A stretch of 64,000 nt of DNA from Ephydatia muelleri (lineage: Eukaryota; Porifera; Demospongiae; Spongillida; Spongillidae). The DNA lies in the NCBI GenBank assembly GCA_013339895.1, contig JABACO010000009.1, forward strand, positions 1,284,518-1,348,517, read 5' to 3'. Shown in pieces: positions 12,201-23,051 of the stretch; positions within the stretch are counted from its first letter, which is position 1; each line of letters starts with the position of its first letter. The notes under the pieces are model-generated. The model was given only the letters and a program-made list of their open reading frames with translations. It was not told the DNA's origin and did not search any database. Position numbers and translations under genes: made by a program.

Positions 12201-15200
12201 GCATGGTGGACCTGTGATTGTGGTGTTGGGTGAGGCAAAGGCTGTGTGGAGCGCTTTGTATATTCCAAATGGTGCACACCCATCTCCACCCGAGCATCTT
12301 CTGCTGTGGAGAGAATATTCAGAGCTTAAGTTAAGCCAAAATTAAAGCATCTGTTGATTCTGAATATACATGTAGCTTTTTGAGATATCGTGATGGTTTC
12401 AGTGCATGGTTTTTGAATAGATATCTGGATTCTTCAATTGTGAGATCCATTGCATAAATATGTAGGTGCCAAGATGGTGCAGAACAATGTCGACAGAGGA
12501 CGGAGATCGCCATGACAACACCTTCAAGAGGCCATGTGCATCTCCTGGGGCAACAGCAGCAAGTCAATCATCGCTATCACCACCACTAAAGAGGAGGAAG
12601 ATAGAAGTGAGTACCATGAAATGTGCTGCACATGGTTGACTACTGCCGTGTGTGGTTTGTGTTGTAGAAAAGGGTTAAGCAGATTGTAGAGAAGGGTTAA
12701 GCAGATTGTAGAGAAGGGTTAAGTAGATTGTAGAGAAGAGTTAAGCAGATTGTAGAGAAGGGTTAAACAGATTGTAGAAAGGGGTTAAGCAATTTGTACA
12801 TATAGAGAATGATATTATTAGTATATGGAATACCTGTACATGGTTGTATTGATTGGTTAAGGGAAGTGTATGAAAGGGTAGTGTATGAAAGGGGAGATCC
12901 TAAGGTGTGCATGGAATGGTTTAATGTAGAGGATACTTTGATCAAGTGAAATGCCCTCTTCATTTTACTAGAGTAAATACATCTTTCCCTTGCAGGCTAC
13001 ACCAAGGGAAGGCCGTACATCGATGGAGAGTAGAGTCCCATCCGGTGATGGAGGTAGCTTGCTCCTTGCCACTGCACCAACAAGCTCCACCCCTCACACA
13101 TCCAGCCCCCAGTCAAGCTCCACCCCTCATACCTCCAGTGCCCAGTCAAGCTCCACCCCTCACACCTCCAGTGCCCAGTCAAGCTCCACCCCTCATACCT
13201 CCACCCCCCAGTCAAGCTCCACCCCTCACACATCCAGCCCCCAGTCAAGCTCCACCCCTCACACCTCCAGTGCCCAGTCAAGCTCCACCCCTCACACTTC
13301 CAGCACCCAGTCAAGCTCCACCCCTCACACCTCCAGCACCCAGTCAAGCTCCACCCCTCACACCTCCAGCACCCAGTCAAGCTCCACCCCTCATACCTCC
13401 ACCCCCCAGTCAAGCTCCACCCCTCATACGTCCAGCACCTGGACTGCCAGTTCAGAACAAACAGTGGAACTGAATAACAGCAGCCCTCGTGGTCTTGCAG
13501 AGACAACCTCATCAAACAGGTCTGAGCACACTGGTCAGTCCACTAGGTCTGGTGGGGAAGACGCAAGGTCTGCTGGGGAAGGCAGAGGAGGTCCAGAGCT
13601 GGTACCAGCAACAGATGGAGGTCCAGAGCTGGTAACAGCAACAGATGAAGGTCCAGAGCTGGTAACAGCAACAGATGGAGGTCCAGAGCTGGTACCAGTA
13701 GTTAATGAAGATCCAGAGCCGGTACCAGCACTAGTACCAGAGAATTATGGAGGCTCAGAGCTTGTACCAAGAAAGGACGGTGGTCAAGAGCTAATACCAA
13801 TGAATGATGGCGGTCCAAAGCCAGTATCAGGGAATGACGGGGGCTCCAAGTTGCTCCCAGGCCCTCGTTCATCATCTGTCATGACTTCTGTGTTCTCAGA
13901 GGAATCGATGAGAACTGAAAAGGTGTCCAAAACTGTAGGGGGTGAGGCAGAAAGAAGCAGAGACATCGTAAGTGAGAAAGCTGTCTCAATTTGTGATAAA
14001 GGTGCTGATGGCAACCAGCAAGCCAATGAGTCCTTTAGACCAGCAGCAGTCAATGAAAAAGCAGGGTCAAAAGCTGAACTTAGTAGTTGTCGTATAACTA
14101 GTGAAAAAACAGATAACACGGGCAAGTGCCATTGCAACAATGGATACACTAAACAGGACAGTGCACTCCCAATAGAAACTGTGGATTCAGTGATGCAATA
14201 TCCCTGCAATATTGAAGGAGAGGTAGCCATGGCAACACTAAATTCCCCTAGTGCACAGTTGGACGAGGAAGAGGACTCTGTAATGGACACTAATGGAGAG
14301 AGGAGTGGATTAAACTGTGCCAGTGTGGCTGTCATGGAACCTGAAAGCACCCAGTCGTTTGTGCTTCAGTTGAGCCAGCTCTCACCTGCCAACACACAGA
14401 GCCAACACTGGACACCTCAAGCCATTTGCGACCCGCTGCTTCCAGGACCTGCCAACGTGGACCAGGGGCCTGCTTGGAATGGAATGGGATCCACTGATGG
14501 TGAGCATGATGAAGTGTCACATTCTGGTCATGGAGACTCTTGTACAAGTGCTAGACGATCACCTGGAAGGTCACATGATCCCAATGGAGGATCACCTGGA
14601 AGGTCACATGATCCCAGTGGAAGATCACCTGGAAGGTCACATGATGACGGTGGAGGATCGCCTGGAAGGTCACATGATCCCAGTGTCACAGCGTTGTGTG
14701 CTAATGAACTACAGCTTGCTCCTGTCTACGAGAGCTTATGTCAGGATGAGTGTGGCAGTGAAATGGTCCAGTCTGATCTTAGCAACCACTTGTGGCAACG
14801 GAGAATTTGTTATCCACTAGCGGTGGACGGCTGTCAGAGGAAAGGCTCACAGGAAAAGGCAGGGGGTTCACAGGAAAAGGCAGGGGGCTCACAGGAAAAG
14901 GCAGGGGGCTCACAGGAAAAGGCAGGAGGCTCACAGGAAAAGGCAGGGGGCTCACAGGAAAAGGCAGGGGGCTCACAGGAAAAGGCAGGAGGCTCACAGG
15001 AGAAGGCAGGGGGCTCACAGGAAAAGGCAGGGGGCTTACAGGAAAAGGCAGGGGGCTCACAGGAAAAGGCAGGGGGCTCACAGGAAAAGGCAGGGGGCTC
15101 ACAGGAAAAGGCAGGGGGCTCACAGGAAAAGGCAGGGGGCTCACAGGAAAAGGCAGGGGGCTCACAGGAAAAGGCAGGGGGCTCACAGGAAAAGGAAGTG

Positions 15201-18200
15201 GGCTCACAGGAAAAGGAAGTGGGCTCACAGGACAAGGAAGTGGGCTCACAGGGGATAGCAGAGGGCTCACGGCATATGGCAGCAGTGTGTTCGCAAGACA
15301 CTGTTCGAGTGCATGAAGAAAACTCGCAAGCAGATGGATCAGGTTAGGCACAACTTATCAGTAAACTCATTTTTGAGTGCATTCTTCATTTGCACAATGC
15401 CATAGAGCCAACATTTCACTTCCAGCTACCTAGGCAGGGTCTATTGAATGCAGGAGCTGTTGCTTCAAATGGTACGACCAGTACTGTATTCTATTTAGGT
15501 GTTCGCATTGCAATGATTGGGGTGATTGAGATGTGATGACTGTGTATCAATTCCTCATGAGGAGTTTCCTATTGCTTAGTATGCCTCATTGCATTGCAAC
15601 ATAGGGGTGGATAGTATGTCACTGCTATAGGATATGAGCATTGATTGTATTTCATAAGAGGTTAGTTAATGCCATTTGATTGCTCTTACAGGCTGAGTAA
15701 ATGTACATGTACCCTTCCCCCATGCTGAGGCTAATGGCTCATAATGGAGGCATGCGACTGCCACAGCCAGGCATGTAGCAGCTGTGCTTCGTACCACTGG
15801 GCCTACAGGGACCAATGGGTGATGCTGGTCACCATTGGGTCAGCCTGTGTCCCAAACCTAGACGCTGGTCATGGTTGGTGGCTACAAGCCCGGAGGGTGT
15901 CGCCCATCATTGATGAAGATAGCATGTACATGTACACATTGAAATACATCATGGGAAGAGGGGAAGTGGAGGGTGGGTGAGCAACTGGCCGCAGTCAAGG
16001 CTATGACTGGAGTGCTGCACCCATGGAATCCTCACTTAAATATAAAACCTGGAACCATATCGACAAAGAGTTTGGGATGATTTGATTGGATAAGGGGGTG
16101 TTGTAGGGGAAATGGACGCTCTGCAATGCTATTGGGCACAAATGCCCAGCATATGATCAGTTAGGATCGTTCATTGAATGCATCTGTAGGAACATCTTGG
16201 CCTTAGCAACAGCAAGCTTTCCCTATAGTCAGCTTAGTAACACTATAAGACAGAGCAATTCTCTGCATTAAATACCACTGTACCTGAACTCTACCTATAG
16301 GAGGGTAGAAGCATTGATTGTATTACATAAGTGGATAGAGTGTCATTGTTATAGGATAGGAGCGCTGATTGTATTACATTACGGGGTAGTGTGCAGGGGT
16401 GGAAATAAGGATTGACAATTGGGCGGACGATTTTCTGAGCATTCCCAAATTTGGTCAGCCACAGCCTCGGGTTGGTCAGCCATTCTTGTAATATAATTTT
16501 CTAAGCACTACTGAACACAAACATGATGGATGTACACTTCAACTTGTTCACTACTTTTGAACCAGCATCCATCTCAGTCTCACAATCTAACCACGTTTTT
16601 GTTTGATACTCCCTATCATATTACACCAACCACTTATTGTATGTCTCATGCTTCACCTTTCTTCTTTTCTCCATGACATCAATACCCGCATCCAACAATC
16701 CACCCACATCCAACAATCCACCCACATCCAAAGCACGCTTCATTTCCAGCTGTACATGTACTACGCGGCGGTTAAGTTATTCATTGAGGTTAACGTATGT
16801 GTAAACTGAGGTTAATGAATTGCAAACTGAGGTTTGGTTAATCGCACTGTGGTTGATAACAACCCAGAAATGTAAACACCACATTACAAATTTGTTCAGA
16901 CAAATTGTCTGTGCAAGGACGAAATTGCATGGACAAAACATGGATTTGCTCGGAAAATGTCCGATGTCCGACCGTTATTTCCACCTCTGAGTGTGTCCTT
17001 GCTATTTTGTAGAAGCGTTGATTATAAGAGGATAGTGTCATTGGAGAATTCACTCGTCATGGATATTGCATGCATAATCATAATGGCATGTTGATTTATT
17101 TAAATTTCTTCTGCAGCTGGTATAAAAGATCGGACTCCCTCCATGCAGTCAACACCACTGGGCTCACACCAGACTGAGATGCATCCAATCCCTGCTCAAC
17201 CCAGCACACCAAACATAGCAGAGCAATCTGCGCATCACACACCACCGCCTGCTCGTGCCTTGGCCACCCTGTTTGGCAGCAAGCAAGTGAGGGCGCAATT
17301 TGAGCTAGGTGTAGACCTTGTGCACGAAGAGAGCACTGCACATGATGTAGAGGACTTTGATGGTACCATCCCAAGAATCACTGTCCCACAGTTCGAGGAC
17401 AGTCAGCAGTCCTCTGTATCATCTGTGTGCCTTAATTGTGATCAGTCCTCTGAGAAGTCCTGCCATCTCTCCCAAAGCCCACCTATTCCTGTCCAGGTCA
17501 CTCTTACCTGTGTATCAATGTCTACCTCAACAACGTCAGTATCATCTTCTATCTCTGAAAGACCCCTTCCCTCTTCCGCAGTCACAACTAGACCCACCCT
17601 CTCTTCTTCAGTCACAAACCGACCCACATCCTCGGTTAGGACCACACCCACATCCTCTGTCACAACCACACCCACATCCTTAGCTGTTTCAAGGCCTTCT
17701 TCCTCCACATTGTTTGCCAAGAGAGCAGCACTCTCTGCTCGTGATCCAGCGCCTGTGACATCAGCAGGGGGGAGAGGGGAAGGATCATCTGAGCAGGCCT
17801 CACTTCGGGATCCTTTTGAGTTCTGCCTGGATAATGAGGAGGATAAGATGGTCCAACCGGCTAGGCCTGGCCATGCCCCAAGCAGCTCCACCCCTGTTAG
17901 CAGGCTGGTCAGCCCAGTGGCACAGTTTGCTCTGTCCTCTGGTGAGGGTGGTGGGGAGGGGAGTCACCAGACTGATTGCAATGAGGAGGTTCCCATCCCA
18001 GGGTCATGTAGTGACACTGGAGTGCCCCATGTGCCCCAAGAGCCAACCTACAGTGCTGAGGCTGACATGGGTCGTGGCGTGCAGATTGGTGACGTGCCAC
18101 TTCTTGCTCGGCAGGAAAGCTGGTACGAAGAATCTGTTTCCTTTCGTGGTGACAGTCACGAGGTACCAGGACCAGACCATGCCCACACACTCTCTCTTGG

Positions 18201-21200
18201 AGCGTCCTTGACATCCTCCCTCCCCCCTCAGAATTTGTTTTCCGCCCAACGTGTCGTACCATCCTTCCCTCCTCAGAATGGGACACCTCCCCCTTATCGG
18301 AATGTGACACCTCTCCCTCAGAACGGGACATCGTCTCTCCTAGCTCAGAGTGGGACACCTTCCCTCCCTCCTCAGAATATGACACCATCCCTTCTCCCAC
18401 ACCAAAGGGCATCCCTCCTCCCTCCACAGGGGCTGAGCCCAAGCACTGTGGGGTTCACCTCCCCAAGTGCCGCTCTGCCGTGTCTGCACGTGGAGGAAGG
18501 GGAGGGGAGGGTTGAGCTGAGGCATGTGAGGACCATAAGGATGGTGCTGGAACGTAGGATTGTATCCAGCGAGGTGTTTGATGGGGGAAGGTTGATTGAT
18601 GCCAAGATGTGGGAGGTAAGTGCGCTAGTTTGGGTGTGCGTATGTGTGTGTGGTGTATGTAAGGTACAAATGTGGATATGAGCTATATGTTTGTGTGTGG
18701 GAGGTAAGAGAGGATGGAGAGAGGAAGAGAGAGAGTAAGGAAGTAAGAGAGAGTAGAGAGAGAGGAGGGAGAGAGAGGAGAGAGAGGAGGGAGAGATAAG
18801 GGAGAGAGGAGAGAGAGGAGGGAGAGAGGAGAGAGAAAGGAGAGAGAGAGAGAAGAGAGTGCGCAGTTACGTTCAGAAAGGCCATCCGTGTGTTGTGTGC
18901 CTTTGTGGCAGGTTGGGTGTTTATATATTTGATTTGTTAATCTATTTCAGGAGGCAGGAGACCCCAAGACTTTAGAGGAAGCAACCTTTGTGCAGGTGCA
19001 TCCGATTGATGTGTGCAGTGCTGCAATGTCTGGAGCTCAGATGATGTCATCTGGTGCTCAGATGCTGCTATCAGGTGCTCAGGTGACACCCCCTGGAGCT
19101 CAGGTGACACCACTTTGTGCTCAGGTGACTCTACCAGGTGCTCGGGTGACACCACTTAGTGCACATGTGATGCAGCCAACAATTTGCACACCCCACCAAC
19201 GGCAAGAAATCATCCAGTCATCCACAACTCCATCTCCTGCCATGTCAACCCCTCTTCCTTCACCAGTGGTGTTTAGTGCAGATCACAGTGGCCACACCCC
19301 ATCGGCTGCCGAACCAAGCTTTGCCTTCACACCTTCCCCCTCCACCTCTGCCACCACCTCTCCCGGTGTTGGTAGCACTAGTCGAGACTACCCAATCTGT
19401 TCCCAGGAAGAAGGTTGCACAAAGGAGGGATCGGTGGGCGCGTCCAAAAGGAGGAAGCCTATTAGGCTTCAGAAGGCTGTGCCCACAGTAAGCTCAGAGG
19501 AATTAGACAATATCCTCATAATTATAGTCTGGCAGGACTTTTTAAAAATTGCTGCAAATAGTTGGGGTGGAATGGGTACCAGTTTCTGACATATGTGGTT
19601 TTGTTGCATCTCACCTCTGTAAAAGCAAACATAGTGAGGATCCTCCCCCTCCCTCCCCTCCCTCCCCACCCTAGCCTGTTCATAAATGTTCTACCTTTAA
19701 AAATATTTACTCTAGCTACTATACCTGCACTTGGCTGTGTTTTGAACTTGGCCCATGATTTGTAATGATTGGCACATGGTTGGTACATGAATGGTTCATG
19801 GTTGGAATATGATTGGTACATGAATGGTACATGATTGGCACATGATTGGCACATGATCCCACTGATTCAGTATAGGGGTGTTCGGACACGATCTATGAAG
19901 AGGCACAGCAATGACGACAACTTGGACATGCCCACCGCCAAGAGACAAAACCACCGTTCTCCACTTCTGTTCCACAGTTTGTCCTTCTACCTTACCATGC
20001 GCTACAGGGGTGACACCCTTGATGGTTAGTGTTTGCATTCTCTTCATCTTTGCCTTTCCCCCATTCTCTATGTGGCCTTCCTCCATACTTTTCATACATC
20101 TGTGACCATCCACCACTTTATATGATTCACTACCCTGATTTGATGGTCACATGAGCTCGTGATGGCATGTCATGTGATCTCTACTGCTCCCTCATTTAGG
20201 AAGTGCCACTGCATCTGATGTAGACAAAGCTAAAATGGCTGCTGAAATTGTAAGCAGAGGAGGGAGAGTAGTGGAGGATTGCTGTGAAGGAGAGGTAAGT
20301 GCAGTTCCATCCTTAGATTAGTCCTACCTTCAACTCTCAACTACTGTAGTGTGCTCACATTGTAGACACTCCGAGTGAATGTTGAGAATGCTGTCACGAA
20401 TACGTGTGTTTTGAGTGCGCCTTTTATTCCAGATTGCTGTATGTCTGTAATTCAGGGTATACTCTTCTTTCCCCCTCCCCACCAACTTTCCCTCCCTCTT
20501 CTTTGAACTTAGCTAGAGGAGCCCCTCTGCCTCGAGTGCCATTCTCATGTAATGCACCTGCTCCCGTGTACACTGTAGGTGGACACAGAGCACAGCTTCT
20601 TGCTGTCAGATGAATGTTGTCGTACTCAGAAGTATCTTGTGGCCTTGGCTACAGGCATTCCGTGTGTCTCGTACGATTGGATAGCTGAGTGTACCAGGAA
20701 GGTTAGCATTGATTCTAAGAACAGCGCATGCAGCATTGGGTTCTGATTGGTTGATTCCTAGGAGCGATTGGTTAGCCATCACCCCTACCTTCTGCCAAGT
20801 GGTCATTCTCACGAAACAAACTCATCTTTACAATGGTACACTGGCACACCCTCAATGTTGCAGTGCACTGTTTCATGCATTCGTAACCTAGGAAACCAAG
20901 AAGGCGTGGAACTATTCTACATGGAATGCTTGTATACATATTGGGGAAGAAGAATTTCAAGGTATTGTCCCTTTTCCTACCTCCTCCCATCCCCACCCAT
21001 TCATCCCTCCACGCTTTCTTTCTGTGTTTGTTGGACGATACTTGCTCGTACAGAACTTCTGGTCACCTGTTCTTTTGAAAGCCGGTGCCACCATTGCTGC
21101 AAGACTTTCCACTCAAGATGCTACTGGTACTATTCTTTGTGTCATCTGATTATAACATAGCACAGCGTATGCGGCAACCTAAAATTAGTCAGCTGTGGAG

Positions 21201-23029
21201 AGTTTTAATTAATTATCGTGTATCAATACTGTGTACTATTGTAACTTTGAAATAAATAAATATAATATTCTGTGTATCAGGACTTGCTAGTGTGGGTCCT
21301 ATGTAAGGTTGGCTCTGTTGGTGTGGTTTTTGATCAGGCTGATCATATTGTGATATTTATATCAGAGGCTGTGTATAATTGTCTAATGTAATGACTTTGA
21401 TTGCAACTTTAAATAGTGTCTGATTTCTATATTTATCTTAATTACAGTATACATGTATCGTTTGTGCATGCATAGTGATGGTGCAGGAGATGTGCATGCA
21501 TAGTGATGGTGCAAGAGATGTGCATGCATAGTGATGGTGCAGGAGATGTGCATGCATAGTGATGGTGCAGGAGATGTGCATGCATAGTGATGGTGCAAGA
21601 GATGTGCATGCATAGGGATGGTGCAGGAGATGTGCATGCATAGTGATGGTGCAGGAGATGTGCATGCATAGTGATGGTGCAAGAGATGTGCATGCATAGT
21701 GATGGTGCAGGAGATGTGCATGCATAGTGATGGTGCAGGCGATGTGCATGCATAGTGATGGTGCAGGAGATGTGCATGCATAGTGATGGTGCAGGAGATG
21801 TGCATGCATAGTGATGGTGCAGGAGATGTGCATGCATAGTGATGGTGCAGGAGATGTGCATGCATAGTGATGGTGCAGGAGATGTGCATGCATAGTGATG
21901 GTGCAGGAGATGTGCATGCATAGTGATGGTGCAGGAGATGTGCATGCATAGTGATGGTGCAGGAGATGTGCATGCATAGTGATGGTGCAGGAGATGTGCA
22001 TGTATAGTGATGGTGCAGGAGATGTGCATGCATAGTGATGGTGCAGGAGATGTGCATGCATAGTGATGGTGCAGGAGATGTGCATGCATAGTGATGGTGC
22101 AGGAGATGTGCATGCATAGTGATGGTGCAGGAGATGTGCATGCATAGTGATGGTGCAGGAGATGTGCATGCATAGTGATGGTGCAAGAGATGTGCATGCA
22201 TAGTGATGGTGCAGGAGATGTGCATGCATAGTGATGGTGCAGGAGATGTGCATGCATAGTGATGGTGCAGGAGATGTGCATGCATAGTGATGGTGCAGGA
22301 GATGTGCATGCATAGTGATGGTGCAGGAGATGTGCAGCATAGTGATGGTGCAGGAGATGTGCATGCATAGTGATGGTGCAGGAGATGTGCATGCATAGTG
22401 ATGGTGCAGGAGATGTGCATGCATAGTGATGGTGCAGGAGATGTGCAGCATAGTGATGGTGCAGGAGATGTGCATGCATAGTGATGGTGCAGGAGATGTG
22501 CATGCATAGTGATGGTGCAAGAGATGTGCATGCATAGTGATGGTGCAGGAGATGTGCATGCATAGTGATGGTGCAGGAGATGTGCATGCATAGTGATGGT
22601 GCAGGAGATGTGCATGCATAGTGATGGTGCAAGAGATGTGCATGTATAGTGATGGTGCAGGAGATGTGCATGCATAGTGATGGTGCAGGAGATGTGCATG
22701 CATAGTGATGGTGCAGGAGATGTGCATAGCCTTGGCCTAATTACATTGCTTCTCCGCAAACACAATATGAGTGCCACACGTGCAATCCACCCTCATCATC
22801 TTCGTCAATTTCCTCACTTACCTCAGGTTACAGTATAAGCATTATCATAGCCGATCCAGAAGAACCTGAAAGGCTTTCAGAGTCAGTAAGGAGCATGGCT
22901 GCCAGATGTGGCTTCACCATTGAGAGTATTGAGTGGATTGTGCAGTGCCTGGTTCATGGCTACATGCTCCCTCTTAATCACAAAGGTACAAAACCAGGAA
23001 CTTCATTGAGATTAACACAACTAACTTAA
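2316..23029 (+). CDS. TP53BP1: TP53BP1 (53BP1)-like DNA-damage adaptor, 17 exons, tandem BRCT
   Basis: Exons: 2316-2429, 2781-3694, 3729-4110, 4921-5077, 5251-5427, 5996-6181, 6317-6397, 11833-12191, 12466-12606, 12996-15342, 17117-18615, 18951-19487, 19871-20024, 20200-20294, 20579-20701, 20892-21126, 22827-23029. Every join uses GT-AG and keeps phase, giving 2,567 residues. The N-terminal part is disordered, rich in Ser/Thr/Pro and S/T-Q sites (for example PASQDVFGASQED). At about residue 2087, RHVRTIRMVLERRIV matches the RHMRTIR segment of vertebrate 53BP1. The C terminus (about 2330-2567) is a BRCT pair. In vertebrates the protein reads damaged chromatin, is phosphorylated by ATM and steers repair to end joining. 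The Tudor pair expected between about 2120 and 2310 is not found. The 34-nt intron 3695-3728 and the outer N-terminal exons are the least certain parts. Confidence 0.85.
4354..4731. repeat. 35-bp minisatellite in 53BP1 intron 3
   Basis: Nearly eleven head-to-tail copies of a 35-bp unit beginning GTGGCCATTAGACCGCTTAT, with very few substitutions (mostly C/T at one position). It is entirely intronic; there are no variable spacers. Confidence 0.95.
5455..5700. repeat. Degenerate 11/22-bp tandem repeat in 53BP1 intron 5
   Basis: Many imperfect copies of GTGATACATATGTGATATGT-like units just downstream of exon 5. They are AT-rich and non-coding; the long minus-strand open frames here only reflect the periodicity. 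Confidence 0.8.
6212..6266. repeat. (TG)n microsatellite in 53BP1 intron 6
   Basis: A TG run inside the 135-bp intron between exons 6 and 7. Confidence 0.9.
7055..7146. repeat. GATCATATAGGTGGTCATAT minisatellite, left part
   Basis: Imperfect units of GATCATATAGGTGGTCATAT and related half-units. The array continues at 11618 on the other side of the gypsy element, so the element landed inside it. Confidence 0.85.
7147..11617 (-). mobile_element. Ty3/gypsy LTR retrotransposon 1, in 53BP1 intron 7
   Basis: The LTRs are 7147-7385 and 11379-11617, each 239 bp, with TG...CA ends. They differ at one base (C at 7299, T at 11531). The 5-bp target duplication ATATA is at 7142-7146 and 11618-11622. On the element strand a TGG-starting primer-binding site begins at 11377, one base inside the 5' LTR. 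A purine tract (AGAAGGGAGGAA) abuts the 3' LTR at about 7387-7398. It lies antisense to the host gene. The near-identical LTRs point to a recent insertion, yet the coding region is broken. Confidence 0.95.
7397..11351 (-). pseudogene. gag-pol of gypsy element 1, disrupted
   Basis: The first frame (11351-9918) gives Gag, two zinc knuckles (CHHCNGKHEPSKC, CFKCKKLGHIASAC), an aspartic protease with DTGSA and the start of reverse transcriptase. RT continues in another frame (9951-9079) with the catalytic YMDD. A TAG at 9078-9076 interrupts RNase H where aromatic codons are usual, right beside a perfect 21-bp in-frame duplication (9034-9054, 9055-9075). RNase H resumes to about 8665. A further frame change near 8700 leads to integrase (8716-7397) with the His/Cys zinc motif and the D, D and E motifs (HIDFAGP, DNGPQF, SSNGKAE). 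Gene order and motifs are those of Ty3/gypsy. The interruptions make it non-autonomous as read here; sequencing error could explain single-base breaks. Confidence 0.9.
11618..11735. repeat. GATCATATAGGTGGTCATAT minisatellite, right part
   Basis: The continuation of the array that stops at 7146; the first five bases are the target duplication of gypsy element 1. Confidence 0.85.
12660..12790. repeat. 22-bp tandem repeat in 53BP1 intron 9
   Basis: About six units of AGAGAAGGGTTAAGCAGATT-type sequence with small substitutions, starting 60 bp after exon 9. Non-coding. Confidence 0.85.
13070..13440 (+). repeat. 33-bp coding minisatellite, TPHTSS(P/A/T)Q array in 53BP1 exon 10
   Basis: About eleven 33-bp units translate in the gene's frame to an 11-residue unit, SSSTPHTSSxQ, where x is Pro, Ala or Thr (roughly residues 866-985). 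Units with Thr create S-T-Q-S, a possible ATM/ATR site. The 33-bp length keeps the frame. The other frames and the opposite strand are also open, as expected for such a repeat. Confidence 0.9.
13588..13710 (+). repeat. 30-bp coding repeat GPELV(P/T)ATDG in 53BP1 exon 10
   Basis: Four close 10-residue units (GPELVPATDG type) followed by more diverged ones up to about 13860. In frame with the gene. Confidence 0.85.
14556..14685 (+). repeat. 33-bp coding repeat SPGRSHDPxGG in 53BP1 exon 10
   Basis: Four in-frame units of SPGRSHD(P/D) with a variable linker. This is the third distinct coding minisatellite of the same exon. Confidence 0.85.
14844..15263 (+). repeat. 21-bp coding minisatellite: tandem GSQEKAG (S-Q-E) array in the 53BP1 homologue
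   Basis: Twenty exact-period units of 21 bp (GGCTCACAGGAAAAGGCAGG plus one base) encode the heptad GSQEKAG, about residues 1454-1593. Nineteen units keep S-Q; one reads L-Q. The last units drift to GSQEKEV, GSQDKEV and GSQGIAE. S-Q, especially followed by E, is the ATM/ATR/DNA-PK consensus, and vertebrate 53BP1 is an ATM substrate with many dispersed S/T-Q sites. Phosphorylation here is inference. The array is also open in the other plus frame and on the minus strand; those are shadows. Confidence 0.95.
15343..17116. other. Intron 10 of the 53BP1 homologue, no feature seen
   Basis: The largest intron without an obvious element. It has scattered short ORFs without recognisable similarity and a small CCACCCACATCCAACAAT duplication near 16690-16730. 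Nothing else could be supported. Confidence 0.6.
18690..18860. repeat. GA-rich simple repeat in 53BP1 intron 11
   Basis: An interrupted GAGAGAG/GGAGAGA purine run within the 335-bp intron between exons 11 and 12. Confidence 0.9.
19961..23029 (+). other. Tandem BRCT domain of the 53BP1 homologue (exons 13-17)
   Basis: BRCT1: LLFHSLSFYLTM (exon 13) fits vertebrate LFLGYAFLLTM. AEIVSRGGRVVEDC (exon 14) is the helix 1/strand 2 segment with the conserved Gly pair. RTQKYLVALATGIPCVSYDW (exon 15) ends in the BRCT Trp. The linker and start of BRCT2 are in exon 16 (RYLLVQNFWSPVLLKAGA). Exon 17 gives SISIIIADPEEPERL and ESIEWIVQCL with the second BRCT Trp, then a short tail and stop at 23027-23029. 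The similarity is close to family-level identity for the last two exons, which is the main ground for naming the gene. In vertebrates this pair binds gamma-H2AX and p53. Confidence 0.9.
21466..22729. repeat. 28-bp minisatellite, about 45 copies, in 53BP1 intron 16
   Basis: Unit TGCATGCATAGTGATGGTGC plus AGGAGATG, repeated about 45 times with very few changes (A/G in GGAG/AGAG; two units lack two bases). It fills most of the intron between the two halves of the BRCT pair. Each unit contains the palindrome TGCATGCA. Because 28 is not a multiple of three and the unit has no minus-strand stop, all three minus frames stay open for over 400 codons; these are artefacts. Confidence 0.97.
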
Positions 23030-23051
23030 ATGCATTTACACATGTCATGTT

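Noticed and set aside
12997..13515. 172-codon minus-strand and 175-codon second plus-frame ORFs
   Set aside because: Shadows of the 33-bp coding minisatellite of exon 10.
14779..15351. Long minus-strand and second plus-frame ORFs over the S-Q-E array
   Set aside because: Same 21-bp repeat in other frames; only the GSQEKAG frame continues in phase with the flanking non-repeat exon and splice sites.
15744..15980. 78-codon plus-strand frame in intron 10
   Set aside because: No family similarity, no fitting splice phase, and flanking exons already join in phase without it.
20962..21053. A possible GT...AG intron inside the BRCT1/BRCT2 linker
   Set aside because: The reading frame runs through it in phase and encodes the conserved RYLLVQ stretch; splicing it out would break the phase to NFWSPVLLKAGA.
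21383..22777. Three overlapping minus-strand open frames of 409-464 codons
   Set aside because: They are the 28-bp minisatellite read in three frames; the unit lacks stops and its length is not a multiple of three, so every frame stays open.
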